A stretch of 64,000 nt of DNA from JBMOKT01 sp049323895. Its GTDB lineage: Bacteria; Bacillota; Peptococcia; Peptococcales; BICA1-8. The DNA lies in NCBI GenBank assembly GCA_049323895.1, contig JBMOKT010000008.1, positions 124,001-188,000 on the forward strand. The letters run 5' to 3'. The position numbers were made by a program, and so were the translations under genes. Below are positions 1-7,113 of the stretch, in pieces. Positions within the stretch are counted from its first letter, which is position 1. The number at the start of each line of letters is the position of its first letter. The notes below the pieces were generated by a model, which saw nothing but the letters and a program-made list of their open reading frames with translations, was not told where the DNA came from and did no database searches.

Positions 1-287
1 GCAATACTCCAGAATATATACGGACCCAAGACGGCGGCCAGCCTTTTATGGAGAAAGGGGAGAAAAATTAACTTTTTCTCCTGATAGGCAACGGTAAGTA
101 CAAAGCCGCTGATAAAAATAAAGGCAGGTACTGCAAACTGCATGGCTCTGTTTAATACGGAAAAAAGAACCAGCAAAAAACTTCCTTTTTCTAAGGCTAC
201 TACCGGCTCAGCACTGGTATGGATAAGAATAACTGCTGCAGCGCCCAGGGCCCTTAAAATATTTACCTCTTCAAGTTTGGCTCTCAA
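1..287 (-). CDS. Acyltransferase family 3 membrane protein, N-terminal part (runs off the left edge)
   Basis: About 95 residues are visible before the window ends. The start is most likely the TTG at 287, preceded by AGGTGAT at suitable spacing. The protein opens with a short charged segment (RAKLEEVNILRALGAAAVIL), then IHTSAEP, then a second hydrophobic stretch ending FIFISGFVLT. An early His after the first membrane segment and a following (F/I)SGF motif are typical of the acyltransferase 3 (OafA/WecH-type) family, multi-pass membrane enzymes that O-acylate surface sugars. Only the first two or three membrane segments can be seen, so substrate and completeness are unknown. Confidence 0.62.
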   Translation of the reverse strand, partial: MRAKLEEVNILRALGAAAVILIHTSAEPVVALEKGSFLLVLFSVLNRAMQFAVPAFIFISGFVLTVAYQEKKLIFLPFLHKRLAAVLGPYIFWSI

Positions 288-329
288 TTTATCACCTAAT
301 TTTTGTTAAGCATAAGTATTTTAGGGTTT

Positions 330-1346
330 TTATTTAAAAATAATAGATTTACTTACATTATTGACATTTTGTGTACCGGTTAAAATCATAGTCTTACGCA
401 AATCTGCCTTAAAGTTATCCAACATAACCTTAATGCCTTGTGCTCCTCCGCCAATAACAGCAATTGCAGGGGGACGGCCCAGTACAGCAGCATGTGCACC
501 AAGGGCCAGGCACTTCAGGACATCCAGACCTGTTCTAATGCCGCCATCAATCAGTATTGTCATTTTGTCTCCAACAGCAGCGGCAATATGAGGCAGCACT
601 TCGGCAGTTCCCGCACAATGGTCCATTGACCTGCCGCCATGATTTGAAACAACAATTGCACTAACCCCTGCTTCAGCAGCAATAAGGGCATCTTCCACTG
701 TCATAATCCCTTTTAATATGACAGGAAGTTTGGTACTGCGTACTATTTCCTGCAATTGTTTCAGGTTTTTGGGTTCAACGGATAAACCTTTAATATTGTT
801 ATGGATAAGGGCGGCAGCATCTATATCAACACCCACAGCCACAGCACCTGCCTCCTCGGCATCCCTGATATTTTTCAAGATTTCTGCTTGGGGGCGGGGC
901 TTAATAATGGGGATTCCCCTCCGGGGGTACTTCCTAGTGCTTTTTAAACCCACCTGATAAATTGCCGGATCAGGTCCGTCACCTGTCATACCCAGCACTC
1001 CACCCATTTGAGCACCTTCTAACCATTGGTCAGCCAGGTCATCTTCCAGTATACTGCCGTTTAAGTTAAGCTTTCCACCGGCGATAGCCCCCAGTATTAC
1101 AGGCTGGTCCAATTTCTGCCCGAAAATCTCAAGGCTCAGTTCAGGCTCCCGTACATCATGGAGGGTACGCAGATTCAATTTAAGGTCAGCCAAAGCCTGA
1201 AAATTATTTATGAAAGATGCTCCAGTACCTGCACTTCCCATACCCGGCATCTGTCCCTTGCATACTACCCCGTTACAGGCAGGACATACTTTGCATACAG
1301 GTGTTAGTTTTTCTCTCGCCCTGTCTTGAATTTCCTTCCAACTCAT
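330..1346 (-). CDS. FMN-dependent alpha-hydroxy-acid dehydrogenase/oxidase family protein
   Basis: A 338-residue protein. The ATG at 1346 is preferred to the in-frame TTG one codon upstream because AAGGAGG lies 8 bases before it. The second half has the flavin and substrate signature of the lactate/glycolate oxidase family: LPVILKG near residue 210, SNHGGR with the catalytic His near 236, and IDGGIRTG near 265, all parts of a TIM-barrel FMN site. The N-terminus carries a Cys cluster (CKVCPACNGVVCKG, residues 19-32), common in the anaerobic Clostridia branch and absent from classical oxidases. It probably oxidises a 2-hydroxy acid using an acceptor other than oxygen. It is separated from neighbours on both sides and looks monocistronic. 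The exact substrate cannot be read from sequence. Confidence 0.85.
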   Translation of the reverse strand: MSWKEIQDRAREKLTPVCKVCPACNGVVCKGQMPGMGSAGTGASFINNFQALADLKLNLRTLHDVREPELSLEIFGQKLDQPVILGAIAGGKLNLNGSILEDDLADQWLEGAQMGGVLGMTGDGPDPAIYQVGLKSTRKYPRRGIPIIKPRPQAEILKNIRDAEEAGAVAVGVDIDAAALIHNNIKGLSVEPKNLKQLQEIVRSTKLPVILKGIMTVEDALIAAEAGVSAIVVSNHGGRSMDHCAGTAEVLPHIAAAVGDKMTILIDGGIRTGLDVLKCLALGAHAAVLGRPPAIAVIGGGAQGIKVMLDNFKADLRKTMILTGTQNVNNVSKSIIFK

Positions 1347-1648
1347 CAAGCAAACCTCCTTATATATTAATTCTTAAAGATATTATTCGAAACCGATAGA
1401 GAAAATCCTTGTAGCAAAATGTATTATTTTTCAGGATTGTTATCTATGCCCTGACTGAACAACTGAAGTTCACAAATCACTGATCACTGGGCACTATCAT
1501 AGGGCATTCAATTCAATTGTTGTTTAAATTCAGCCACGGATTAACACAGATTTTTTTACGATTAGACGAACGACGAAAATGTTTAAGATAAATTTAGACG
1601 GGTATAAATATAGTAACTTAATACAAATAAATTAAAGGAGGAGAATTT

Positions 1649-2377
1649 ATGTTTACAGCCAAGGGTTTAATTTATTATGGAATTAAAGCAACAGATGGAG
1701 ATATTGGTTCGGTGGATGATTTTTATTTTGATGATGAAAAATGGACTATCCGTTATATTGTTGTTGATACCAACAATTGGCTTCCCGGCGGAAAAGTTTT
1801 AGTTTCACCTATTTCCTTTGACAATATCAACAAGCAGCAGAAACAGGTAGAAATATTCTGTACTAAGGGCATGATTAAGAACAGTCCCAGCATGGAAACC
1901 CACCTGCCTATCTCCCGCCAAAAGGAAAAGGAATATAACAATCATTTTGATTGGGGCGCATACTGGGTTGGACCCGAGGCATGGGGAGGCTATGCTTACC
2001 CTTTGGCCTTAAGGGATGAGGAAACAAAAGAGGAAATGAAAGATGTTAAAGATAAAAAGGATGCCCATCTAAGGAGCATCAAAGAGGTTACCGGTTATAA
2101 TATTGAGGCTAAAGACGGAGGAATAGGACATTTGGTTGACTTTGCCCTGGATGACAAAACATGGACTATAAAATTTCTTATTGTTGATATCGGTAATTGG
2201 CTTCCAGGCAAGCATGTTATTATTTCCCCAAAATACATAAGCCAGATTAAATGGAAAGATAGAACTGTGCATGTAGATTTAAGCAAGGAAGTTATTAAAA
2301 ACTGTCCAGAATATAATCCGCCCTATGATAAAGATTCCAGTCCCTACCCTGGTCCATATTTTATGTATTGGGATTAG
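1649..2377 (+). CDS. Protein with two PRC-barrel domains
   Basis: A 242-residue soluble protein with a strong AAGGAGG site 7 bases before the ATG. It consists of two similar halves. Residues 5-75 and 140-215 each contain a G-I-K/E-A-x-D-G-x-I-G motif, then F-D-D-x-x-W-T-I-(R/K), then a (V/L)VD-(T/I)-(N/G)NWLPG segment and a hydrophobic (V/I)SP strand, which is the PRC-barrel pattern. The linker (100-135) is rich in charged residues and the C-terminus is Pro/Tyr-rich. PRC barrels occur in photosynthetic reaction centre H subunits, RimM and many small bacterial stress or sporulation proteins; the last is the likeliest class here. It stands alone between the dehydrogenase and a repeat-rich gap. 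Confidence 0.85.
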   Translation: MFTAKGLIYYGIKATDGDIGSVDDFYFDDEKWTIRYIVVDTNNWLPGGKVLVSPISFDNINKQQKQVEIFCTKGMIKNSPSMETHLPISRQKEKEYNNHFDWGAYWVGPEAWGGYAYPLALRDEETKEEMKDVKDKKDAHLRSIKEVTGYNIEAKDGGIGHLVDFALDDKTWTIKFLIVDIGNWLPGKHVIISPKYISQIKWKDRTVHVDLSKEVIKNCPEYNPPYDKDSSPYPGPYFMYWD

Positions 2378-2569
2378 GAACAAAATCGCCTCAGGTAATT
2401 TTGTTCCCGTCTATTCGTCTTTCGTCTACTCGTCTATTAATATAATAGTAAGGTAATGGATTTTAAGATATTAAATTAAAAAAGGGATAGGGACAGCCTT
2501 TAGTTTTTCCTGGGGGACGAGCATGGAGGAAACTAAGAGCTATTTCCCTTCCCAAAGCTAAATCACAAG

Positions 2570-2655
2570 CTATACTGCATGATGCACCCGATGATTGGCA
2601 ATTTATAGTGATGCATCTTCTTACTGGTTATTCTGCATGATGCATCATTTAAGCT
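2570..2655. repeat. GATGCATC-type degenerate repeat
   Basis: Two half-copies of a short unit containing (G/C)ATGATGCATC lie about 60 bases apart here. A related pair occurs at about 58081-58140 in the germination locus. No open reading frame or promoter is evident. Confidence 0.5.
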
Positions 2656-2713
2656 AATCCCGGAAGCAGACACCGACTATCAAGTGTCACATTATGGGGT
2701 CTAGGAACTTGAC

Positions 2714-2797
2714 CTTTAATCTAGCGTTAGCGAAATCTATAATGTTAATTAATAATCTAGCGAAGCGAAATACTTTTTATTTACCTTTACCTGTCCC
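2714..2797. repeat. Dispersed TCTAGCG repeat, copy 1
   Basis: This copy reads AATCTAGCGTTAGCGAAATC, then AATGTTAATTAATAATCTAG, then CGAAGCGAAATAC and a purine-poor tail ending TTTACCTTTACCTGTCCC. The same order of blocks is found at six other places in the window. The two TCTAGCG blocks are direct repeats about 37 bases apart. The rest of the 2378-2853 gap contains only this, the GATGCATC repeat and a CACTAG minisatellite. Confidence 0.8.
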
Positions 2798-2852
2798 ACT
2801 AGCTACTAAACAACTGGGTCACTAGCCACTAGCCACTAGCCACCAGCCACTA
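2798..2852. repeat. CACTAG/CTAGCCAC minisatellite
   Basis: A degenerate tandem array of an approximately 7-10 bp unit (ACTAGCC, CACTAGCCAC) ends just before the stop codon of the neighbouring lipoprotein gene. Similar tracts occur near 1465, 11265, 53250, 54358, 56570, 60523, 60828 and 61968. Confidence 0.7.
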
Positions 2853-2853
2853 C

Positions 2854-3390
2854 TTACGGCAATTGTGATCCATCAAAGAAGTTTTCGTCCAGGGGAAGCT
2901 CATTTCCTATCTTAGTAAGTTCCACCCTTGTAAAGCAGTGGCGGTAAAAGTCACCCGCTCCCCTCTTGCCGTAAAACTTTTCCGGTAAAACTTTTATGCC
3001 TAATTCATCAATATATAAATCCATAAGTTTGTTATCTTTGCTATCGTATACCTGATAGTGATATTCTTTGATCTCTGGAAACAGATAAATGAGATTCATG
3101 GCATGGGAAGCAGCCCAATGCCATATTTCATTTTTAAAGGTTATAGAACCAAAATCAGGTACAAATGCAACAGAGACCATTCCCTTGTTTTCCGTGAATT
3201 GTACTTGGCAATCTTGCAGTTTGGAAAAATGTTTTTTAGAAAACATCTTAATTCTTTCACTTATAAAGCTATTGATAGTCTCATCAGCTTCTACTTGAAC
3301 CTGTGAACTTGAAAAATTCATACAGCCAGCAATGGTTATTGAAAAAAATATCAAAATAATGCCCAAGGCGATATTAATTCTACTATTCAA
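2854..3390 (-). CDS. Putative lipoprotein of unknown function
   Basis: I place the start at the TTG at 3390, which has AGGGGGT 9 bases upstream; the alternative ATG at 3414 has no ribosome binding site. The resulting 178 residues begin with a lipoprotein signal: NSRIN, a hydrophobic stretch (IALGIILIFFSI), then the lipobox ITIAGC, placing the mature N-terminal Cys near residue 23. The mature part has a mixed alpha/beta composition and no motif I recognise. It may be tethered to the outer face of the membrane. It is followed closely by the truncated Ger(x)C gene in the same direction, which hints at a remnant germination locus, though they need not be functionally linked. Confidence 0.6.
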   Translation of the reverse strand: MNSRINIALGIILIFFSITIAGCMNFSSSQVQVEADETINSFISERIKMFSKKHFSKLQDCQVQFTENKGMVSVAFVPDFGSITFKNEIWHWAASHAMNLIYLFPEIKEYHYQVYDSKDNKLMDLYIDELGIKVLPEKFYGKRGAGDFYRHCFTRVELTKIGNELPLDENFFDGSQLP

Positions 3391-3493
3391 CCCTTGACGA
3401 CCCCCTAGCAGCATTTATTTGCGCAAACATGTTATTAGCTTGCCCAGGAGAGTTATATTTATAGACGAAAAAAATAATATTTTGTTTCATTAA

Positions 3494-4540
3494 TTAGCTG
3501 CGCAGTCCATATCCCTTTACTTTACAGGAAACCTGTATTTCAATGGGAACTGCAGGATAAACCTCATCCCAATCTAATGATTTGAAGGCTTCCGGGTAAT
3601 ATTGTTCAAAGGCTTTGCCAAAACCAAGGTAGTCAGCTATTATTTCATTTTGTGACTTCCCTACTGCAGATATAACTTGGTTGTGGATGGTTTCCTGAAA
3701 TAGGGTTTCCATTTTTTTGAGGTTTATAGGATCGGAAAATTCCAGATCCGTTCCTGCTTCTTCCATCACCATACCTACAGTATTTATTTTAACCAGGAAC
3801 CTTAGTTCCCCATCCTCAGTTACAGGTGCTATTTTGCTATCCCAGTTTGAAACTTGGTAAGTGTAAGTACCTTTCCCATCTTTTGCTACTACAATGGGGT
3901 TAGTTTCTCCAATTAACCAATTGGCAGCTTGAGTTTCTTTAGGGTCAAGCCAGGCAGCCAATTTCCAATTTTTAAATACTGCACCCCCATCCTTTGCAAT
4001 TGCCTTTTCTTCCCCTTTGATGCCAACCCGGCTGCCCAATGCAGTCCCTTTTGTTCTGTGCAAATCCCGTATGAAATTCAGGAAGTTATGGGTCCGGGTT
4101 AAAGAAAGATCTTGCTGGGCTTGGGCAAAGTCCACAATTTCGCTCCCGAGGAGCTGTTGAAAATTATGCTTTGCATAAAAAATGTCACGGGCCTTACCTT
4201 CTTGGACGAATACTAACCTTAACCTTAAGGCAACCTTGGGTTCCCGAATTAGATAGTTGCTAAGATCCTTAAAGTCTTTTTCTTTGGCTATTTGCTCTCC
4301 TATTACAACTACCCTTAGATGGCTGAGGGAAATTTCACGGCTGATATCGGTCTGTATGCTTTGAATTCCTTGCAGAATGCTATCAGCTTCTACACTGGTA
4401 ATAAGGCTCTCCGTGCGGGGGTCTAGCCGTGAAGGGACCGATTTGGCAAACTCCAAAGTTATCAAATATTTGGCTTCGGATTTTAGGGCTTTATCAATTC
4501 CTATGGTAACGGCAAAAGACGAAGAAAAATATACACACAA
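3494..4540 (-). CDS. Ger(x)C family spore germination protein, 5'-truncated
   Basis: The protein matches the GerAC/GerC family from the FAVTIGIDKA segment onward: SHLRVVVIGEQIAKE, a central domain, and a C-terminal domain with GFGKAFEQYYPEAFKSLDWDE, like the family's GFGxxxxxxYPxxW end. The intact homologue at 56823 starts with a signal peptide and lipobox GCWDRRELE before VTGVAIDKA. Here those roughly 30 residues are missing and replaced by unrelated MCVYFSSS read from a TTG without a convincing ribosome binding site. A dispersed TCTAGCG repeat lies immediately upstream. Without the lipobox the protein cannot be anchored as a normal GerC, so it is probably a decaying gene. No GerA or GerB partner lies next to it. 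Confidence 0.75.
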   Translation of the reverse strand: MCVYFSSSFAVTIGIDKALKSEAKYLITLEFAKSVPSRLDPRTESLITSVEADSILQGIQSIQTDISREISLSHLRVVVIGEQIAKEKDFKDLSNYLIREPKVALRLRLVFVQEGKARDIFYAKHNFQQLLGSEIVDFAQAQQDLSLTRTHNFLNFIRDLHRTKGTALGSRVGIKGEEKAIAKDGGAVFKNWKLAAWLDPKETQAANWLIGETNPIVVAKDGKGTYTYQVSNWDSKIAPVTEDGELRFLVKINTVGMVMEEAGTDLEFSDPINLKKMETLFQETIHNQVISAVGKSQNEIIADYLGFGKAFEQYYPEAFKSLDWDEVYPAVPIEIQVSCKVKGYGLRS

Positions 4541-4570
4541 TGGCTGAAACGGCGCCTATTATACTGAATG

Positions 4571-4650
4571 CGGTAAAGGTATATAAAGATTACGCATTCG
4601 CTAGATTATTAATTTCATTAAAGATGCCGCTAACGCTAGATTAAGGACAA
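4571..4650. repeat. Dispersed TCTAGCG repeat, copy 2
   Basis: Inverse orientation to copy 1: GGTAAAGGTA, then TTCGCTAGATTATTAATT, then CGCTAACGCTAGATTA. It abuts the broken 5' end of the Ger(x)C gene, so it marks the likely breakpoint. Confidence 0.75.
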
Positions 4651-4696
4651 AATAAAAAAAGAGACACCTCAATATAGAGCATCTCCCATGAGGAAA

Positions 4697-4746
4697 GGGG
4701 ACACACCTTTCTCCGAAGTTATCCTCCGAAGCCAAAGTATGTCCCC
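4697..4746. repeat. GGGGACA palindromic element, copy 1
   Basis: An imperfect palindrome about 50 bp long begins GGGGACACACCTTTCTCCG and ends AAAGTATGTCCCC. An inverted second copy is at 51917-51965. The size and hairpin form resemble REP-like elements mobilised by IS200/IS605-type transposases, but no transposase is in the window. A short TGTAGCCACTG tandem repeat follows at about 4770-4808. Confidence 0.65.
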
Positions 4747-4816
4747 AATGAGACAATACAATATGTTTTCTGTAGCCACTGTAGATTCTGTAGCTACTGT
4801 AGCCACTTTTTTTAAT

Positions 4817-5845
4817 TCAGCAGATTCTCGGCAGCGGCTCCCCTTCCAACATATGCAGCATCCGTAAAGTTCCCAGTTCGGTTTCCATAACAACCTTTGA
4901 TTGGTGGGAATCGGTTACTTCTCCAATAATGCTGGCCTTTTGCCCAATCTGGTATTTCTTTACAGCTGCCAATACCATTTCGGCATCTTTAGCAGCAGCA
5001 ACAATAATAACCTTACCTTCATTGGCAAGATATAAGGGGTCAAGTCCCAGAATAGAACAGGCTGCCCGCACCTGTGGTTCTACAGGTAATTGTTCCTCAT
5101 AAATACGTATGCCTGCTCCTGCCTGCTGCGCCAGCTCATTAAGGGTAGTAGCCAGACCACCCCTGGTAGGATCCCGCATGCATTTAACGTTTGCACCTGT
5201 ACCCAGAATTCCATCGATAAGATAATTTAAATATGTACAATCACTTTGGGGCTGCGGGGAAAAATCCATTTTCTCCCTCGCTGCCAAAACAGCAATACCA
5301 TGATTTCCTATGGGACCGCTGACAATTATTTTATCCCCCGGTGTCATTTTCTGGGGCCGCACATCAACTCCCGGTGCCAGAAGACCAATCCCTGAGGTAT
5401 TAATAAATATTTTATCACAGGCTCCGTGCTCCACTACCTTTGTATCTCCGGCAACTATATGCACACCCGCTTCCCTGGCAGTATTCCCAAGAGAAGAGAT
5501 TATTTTATCAAGTACATCAATTGGCAACCCTTCTTCTATGATTAAGCCAAGGGTTAAATACAGGGGCTTGGCCCCCATTACCGCCAAATCATTTACTGTT
5601 CCGCAGACAGCCAGCTTACCTATATCACCGCCGGGGAAAAAGATAGGGTTTATTACAAAAGAGTCGGTGGAGAAGGCAACCTTGTGGGAGGAAATTTTTA
5701 TCAGTGCAGCATCTAATTCCTGCTGAAGATAGGCATTTCCAAGATTCTTTTGAAAAATCTGCCGGATCAGGCGTTGGGTTTTTAATCCTCCCGCACCATG
5801 GGCAAGTAATATTTTATCCTCAGCCAACGGCTTCACCCCCTGCAT
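4817..5845 (-). CDS. hypE: [NiFe] hydrogenase maturation factor HypE
   Basis: HypE accepts a carbamoyl group from HypF on its C-terminal Cys and dehydrates it to a thiocyanate, the source of the CN ligands on the NiFe iron. Visible are the N-terminal DKILLAHGAGG, the ATP-binding core (FSTDSFVINPIFFPGGDIGKLAVC written in parts: STDSFVI, FPGGDIG), GDTKVVEHG, and the required C-terminal PRIC. Length is near the family norm. The start is uncertain: ATG at 5845 is given, but a TTG at 5827 behind GGGGGTGA is also plausible and fits homologues that begin just before DKI. Either way it overlaps the end of hypD, indicating translational coupling. It is the last gene of hypABFCDE. Confidence 0.94.
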   Translation of the reverse strand: MQGVKPLAEDKILLAHGAGGLKTQRLIRQIFQKNLGNAYLQQELDAALIKISSHKVAFSTDSFVINPIFFPGGDIGKLAVCGTVNDLAVMGAKPLYLTLGLIIEEGLPIDVLDKIISSLGNTAREAGVHIVAGDTKVVEHGACDKIFINTSGIGLLAPGVDVRPQKMTPGDKIIVSGPIGNHGIAVLAAREKMDFSPQPQSDCTYLNYLIDGILGTGANVKCMRDPTRGGLATTLNELAQQAGAGIRIYEEQLPVEPQVRAACSILGLDPLYLANEGKVIIVAAAKDAEMVLAAVKKYQIGQKASIIGEVTDSHQSKVVMETELGTLRMLHMLEGEPLPRIC

Positions 5846-6908
5846 AATAATAGCTTGCAGCACAAGCCCCTTCAGATGATACCATACAGGGACCTACAGG
5901 GGAACCTGGATGACACATATTCTTAAAGAGAGGACATTCTTCAGGATTTTGCTTGCCCTTTAAAACTTGACCGCACAAACATCCTGTGGGTCCTAGCTTC
6001 ACTTCAACATGGGCTAATCCAAATTTATTTAATGCATCAAACTGCAAATATTCTTCCCGTAATACTAAACCGCTATGCTCTATGGTGCCTAATCCCCGCC
6101 ATAAAGACTGCTGCGGTTTAAAATATTTTTTTAAAAGGAGCAAAGCGATTTGGTTCCCCTCAGCCCTGACTCCCCGCCTATATTGGTTTTGAACCCCATA
6201 CTCCTTTTTGCGCAGCTGTTCCACTAAGAGATAAATGCTTTCCATAATATCACCGGGCTCAAAACCTGATACAACACACCCTCGCCCATAGTCGCGGGGA
6301 ATAAATTCATAGGGAGAAGTACCAATAATACTGCTGACATGACCGGGAAGTATAAATCCATCAATTTCAGTATCCTTGTCATTTAGCAAAACCTGCAAGG
6401 CAGGAATAACCAATTTATGCAAACAGACAATACTAAAGTTGGCAATGTTCTTGTTAATGGCATTTTCAATAGCAATGGCTACAGTAGGTGCTGTGGTTTC
6501 AAAGCCTACCGCTAAAAAAACTATTTCCTTTTCAGGATTATTGGAGGCCAGATTAACTGCATCTAAGGGAGAATAGACAATACGCACATCACAACCCGCT
6601 GCCTGCATCTCCTGCAGACTGCCTGTAGACCCCGGCACTTTTAACATATCACCAAAAGTAGTAATTATTACATTGGGCTTTTGGGCCAAAAGCAGTATTT
6701 TCTCTATATCCTGTTGATCCGTTACGCAAACGGGACATCCGGGACCGGAAATCAACTTGATATTTCCAGGCAGAAGCTGTTTGATACCCGCACGGGCAAT
6801 AGCCATAGTATGGGTACCACATACCTCCATCAACCGAATATTGCCTGCAAATTCAAGTTTTTTAAGGATGTTCCTAATGGCTTCCTTAGTCATTTTCAAT
6901 TGCTGCAT
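5820..6908 (-). CDS. hypD: [NiFe] hydrogenase maturation factor HypD
   Basis: HypD carries a [4Fe-4S] cluster and, with HypC, is the scaffold on which Fe(CN)2CO is assembled. The 362 residues show all expected signatures: MEVCGTHTMAIARAG near residue 28, GPGCPVCVT near 59, VGFETTAPT near 145 and GHVSSIIG in the middle. The C-terminal cluster region has the Cys residues in GPTGCLCGQVLKGK, NPEECPLFK and MCHPGSPVGPCMVS. Length is typical. The start codon overlaps the 3' end of hypC by 23 bases and the stop overlaps hypE, so the genes are tightly coupled. Confidence 0.97.
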   Translation of the reverse strand: MQQLKMTKEAIRNILKKLEFAGNIRLMEVCGTHTMAIARAGIKQLLPGNIKLISGPGCPVCVTDQQDIEKILLLAQKPNVIITTFGDMLKVPGSTGSLQEMQAAGCDVRIVYSPLDAVNLASNNPEKEIVFLAVGFETTAPTVAIAIENAINKNIANFSIVCLHKLVIPALQVLLNDKDTEIDGFILPGHVSSIIGTSPYEFIPRDYGRGCVVSGFEPGDIMESIYLLVEQLRKKEYGVQNQYRRGVRAEGNQIALLLLKKYFKPQQSLWRGLGTIEHSGLVLREEYLQFDALNKFGLAHVEVKLGPTGCLCGQVLKGKQNPEECPLFKNMCHPGSPVGPCMVSSEGACAASYYYAGGEAVG

Positions 6909-7113
6909 AATACTCCTCCCATAATTGAAGGGTTTCCTGGGCTTCCTTGGGGTCTAAATGCTGTATGGAAAACCCGGCATGTATTAAAACATAGTCCCCC
7001 ACGGCAACCTCCGGGGTAAGGGTCATGTTAATCTTAAAGGCTGTACCCTCCAATTCGACCAGAGCCCAAGGCTCCTCTACCTTAAGGACCTTAGCCGGAA
7101 CTGCTACACACAT
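6886..7113 (-). CDS. hypC: [NiFe] hydrogenase assembly chaperone HypC
   Basis: A 75-residue protein that starts MCVAVPAKV; the invariant Cys2 contacts the iron atom during transfer from HypD to the hydrogenase large-subunit precursor. The following beta-barrel segments (VLKVEEPWALVELEG, VAVGDYVLIHAGFSI) and the C-terminal helix with EAQETLQLWEE match HypC/HybG. It overlaps hypF upstream by 23 bases and hypD downstream. It presumably serves the MvhA subunit encoded in the same block. Confidence 0.97.
   Translation of the reverse strand: MCVAVPAKVLKVEEPWALVELEGTAFKINMTLTPEVAVGDYVLIHAGFSIQHLDPKEAQETLQLWEEYYAAIEND

Noticed and set aside
4669..4893. 74-residue ORF on the minus strand
   Set aside because: It spans the GGGGACA palindrome and the CTGTAGCCA tandem repeat, overlaps the 3' end of hypE and has no ribosome binding site.
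5310..5726. 138-residue plus-strand ORF opposite hypE
   Set aside because: Antisense shadow of a strongly conserved gene; no ribosome binding site or recognisable motif.
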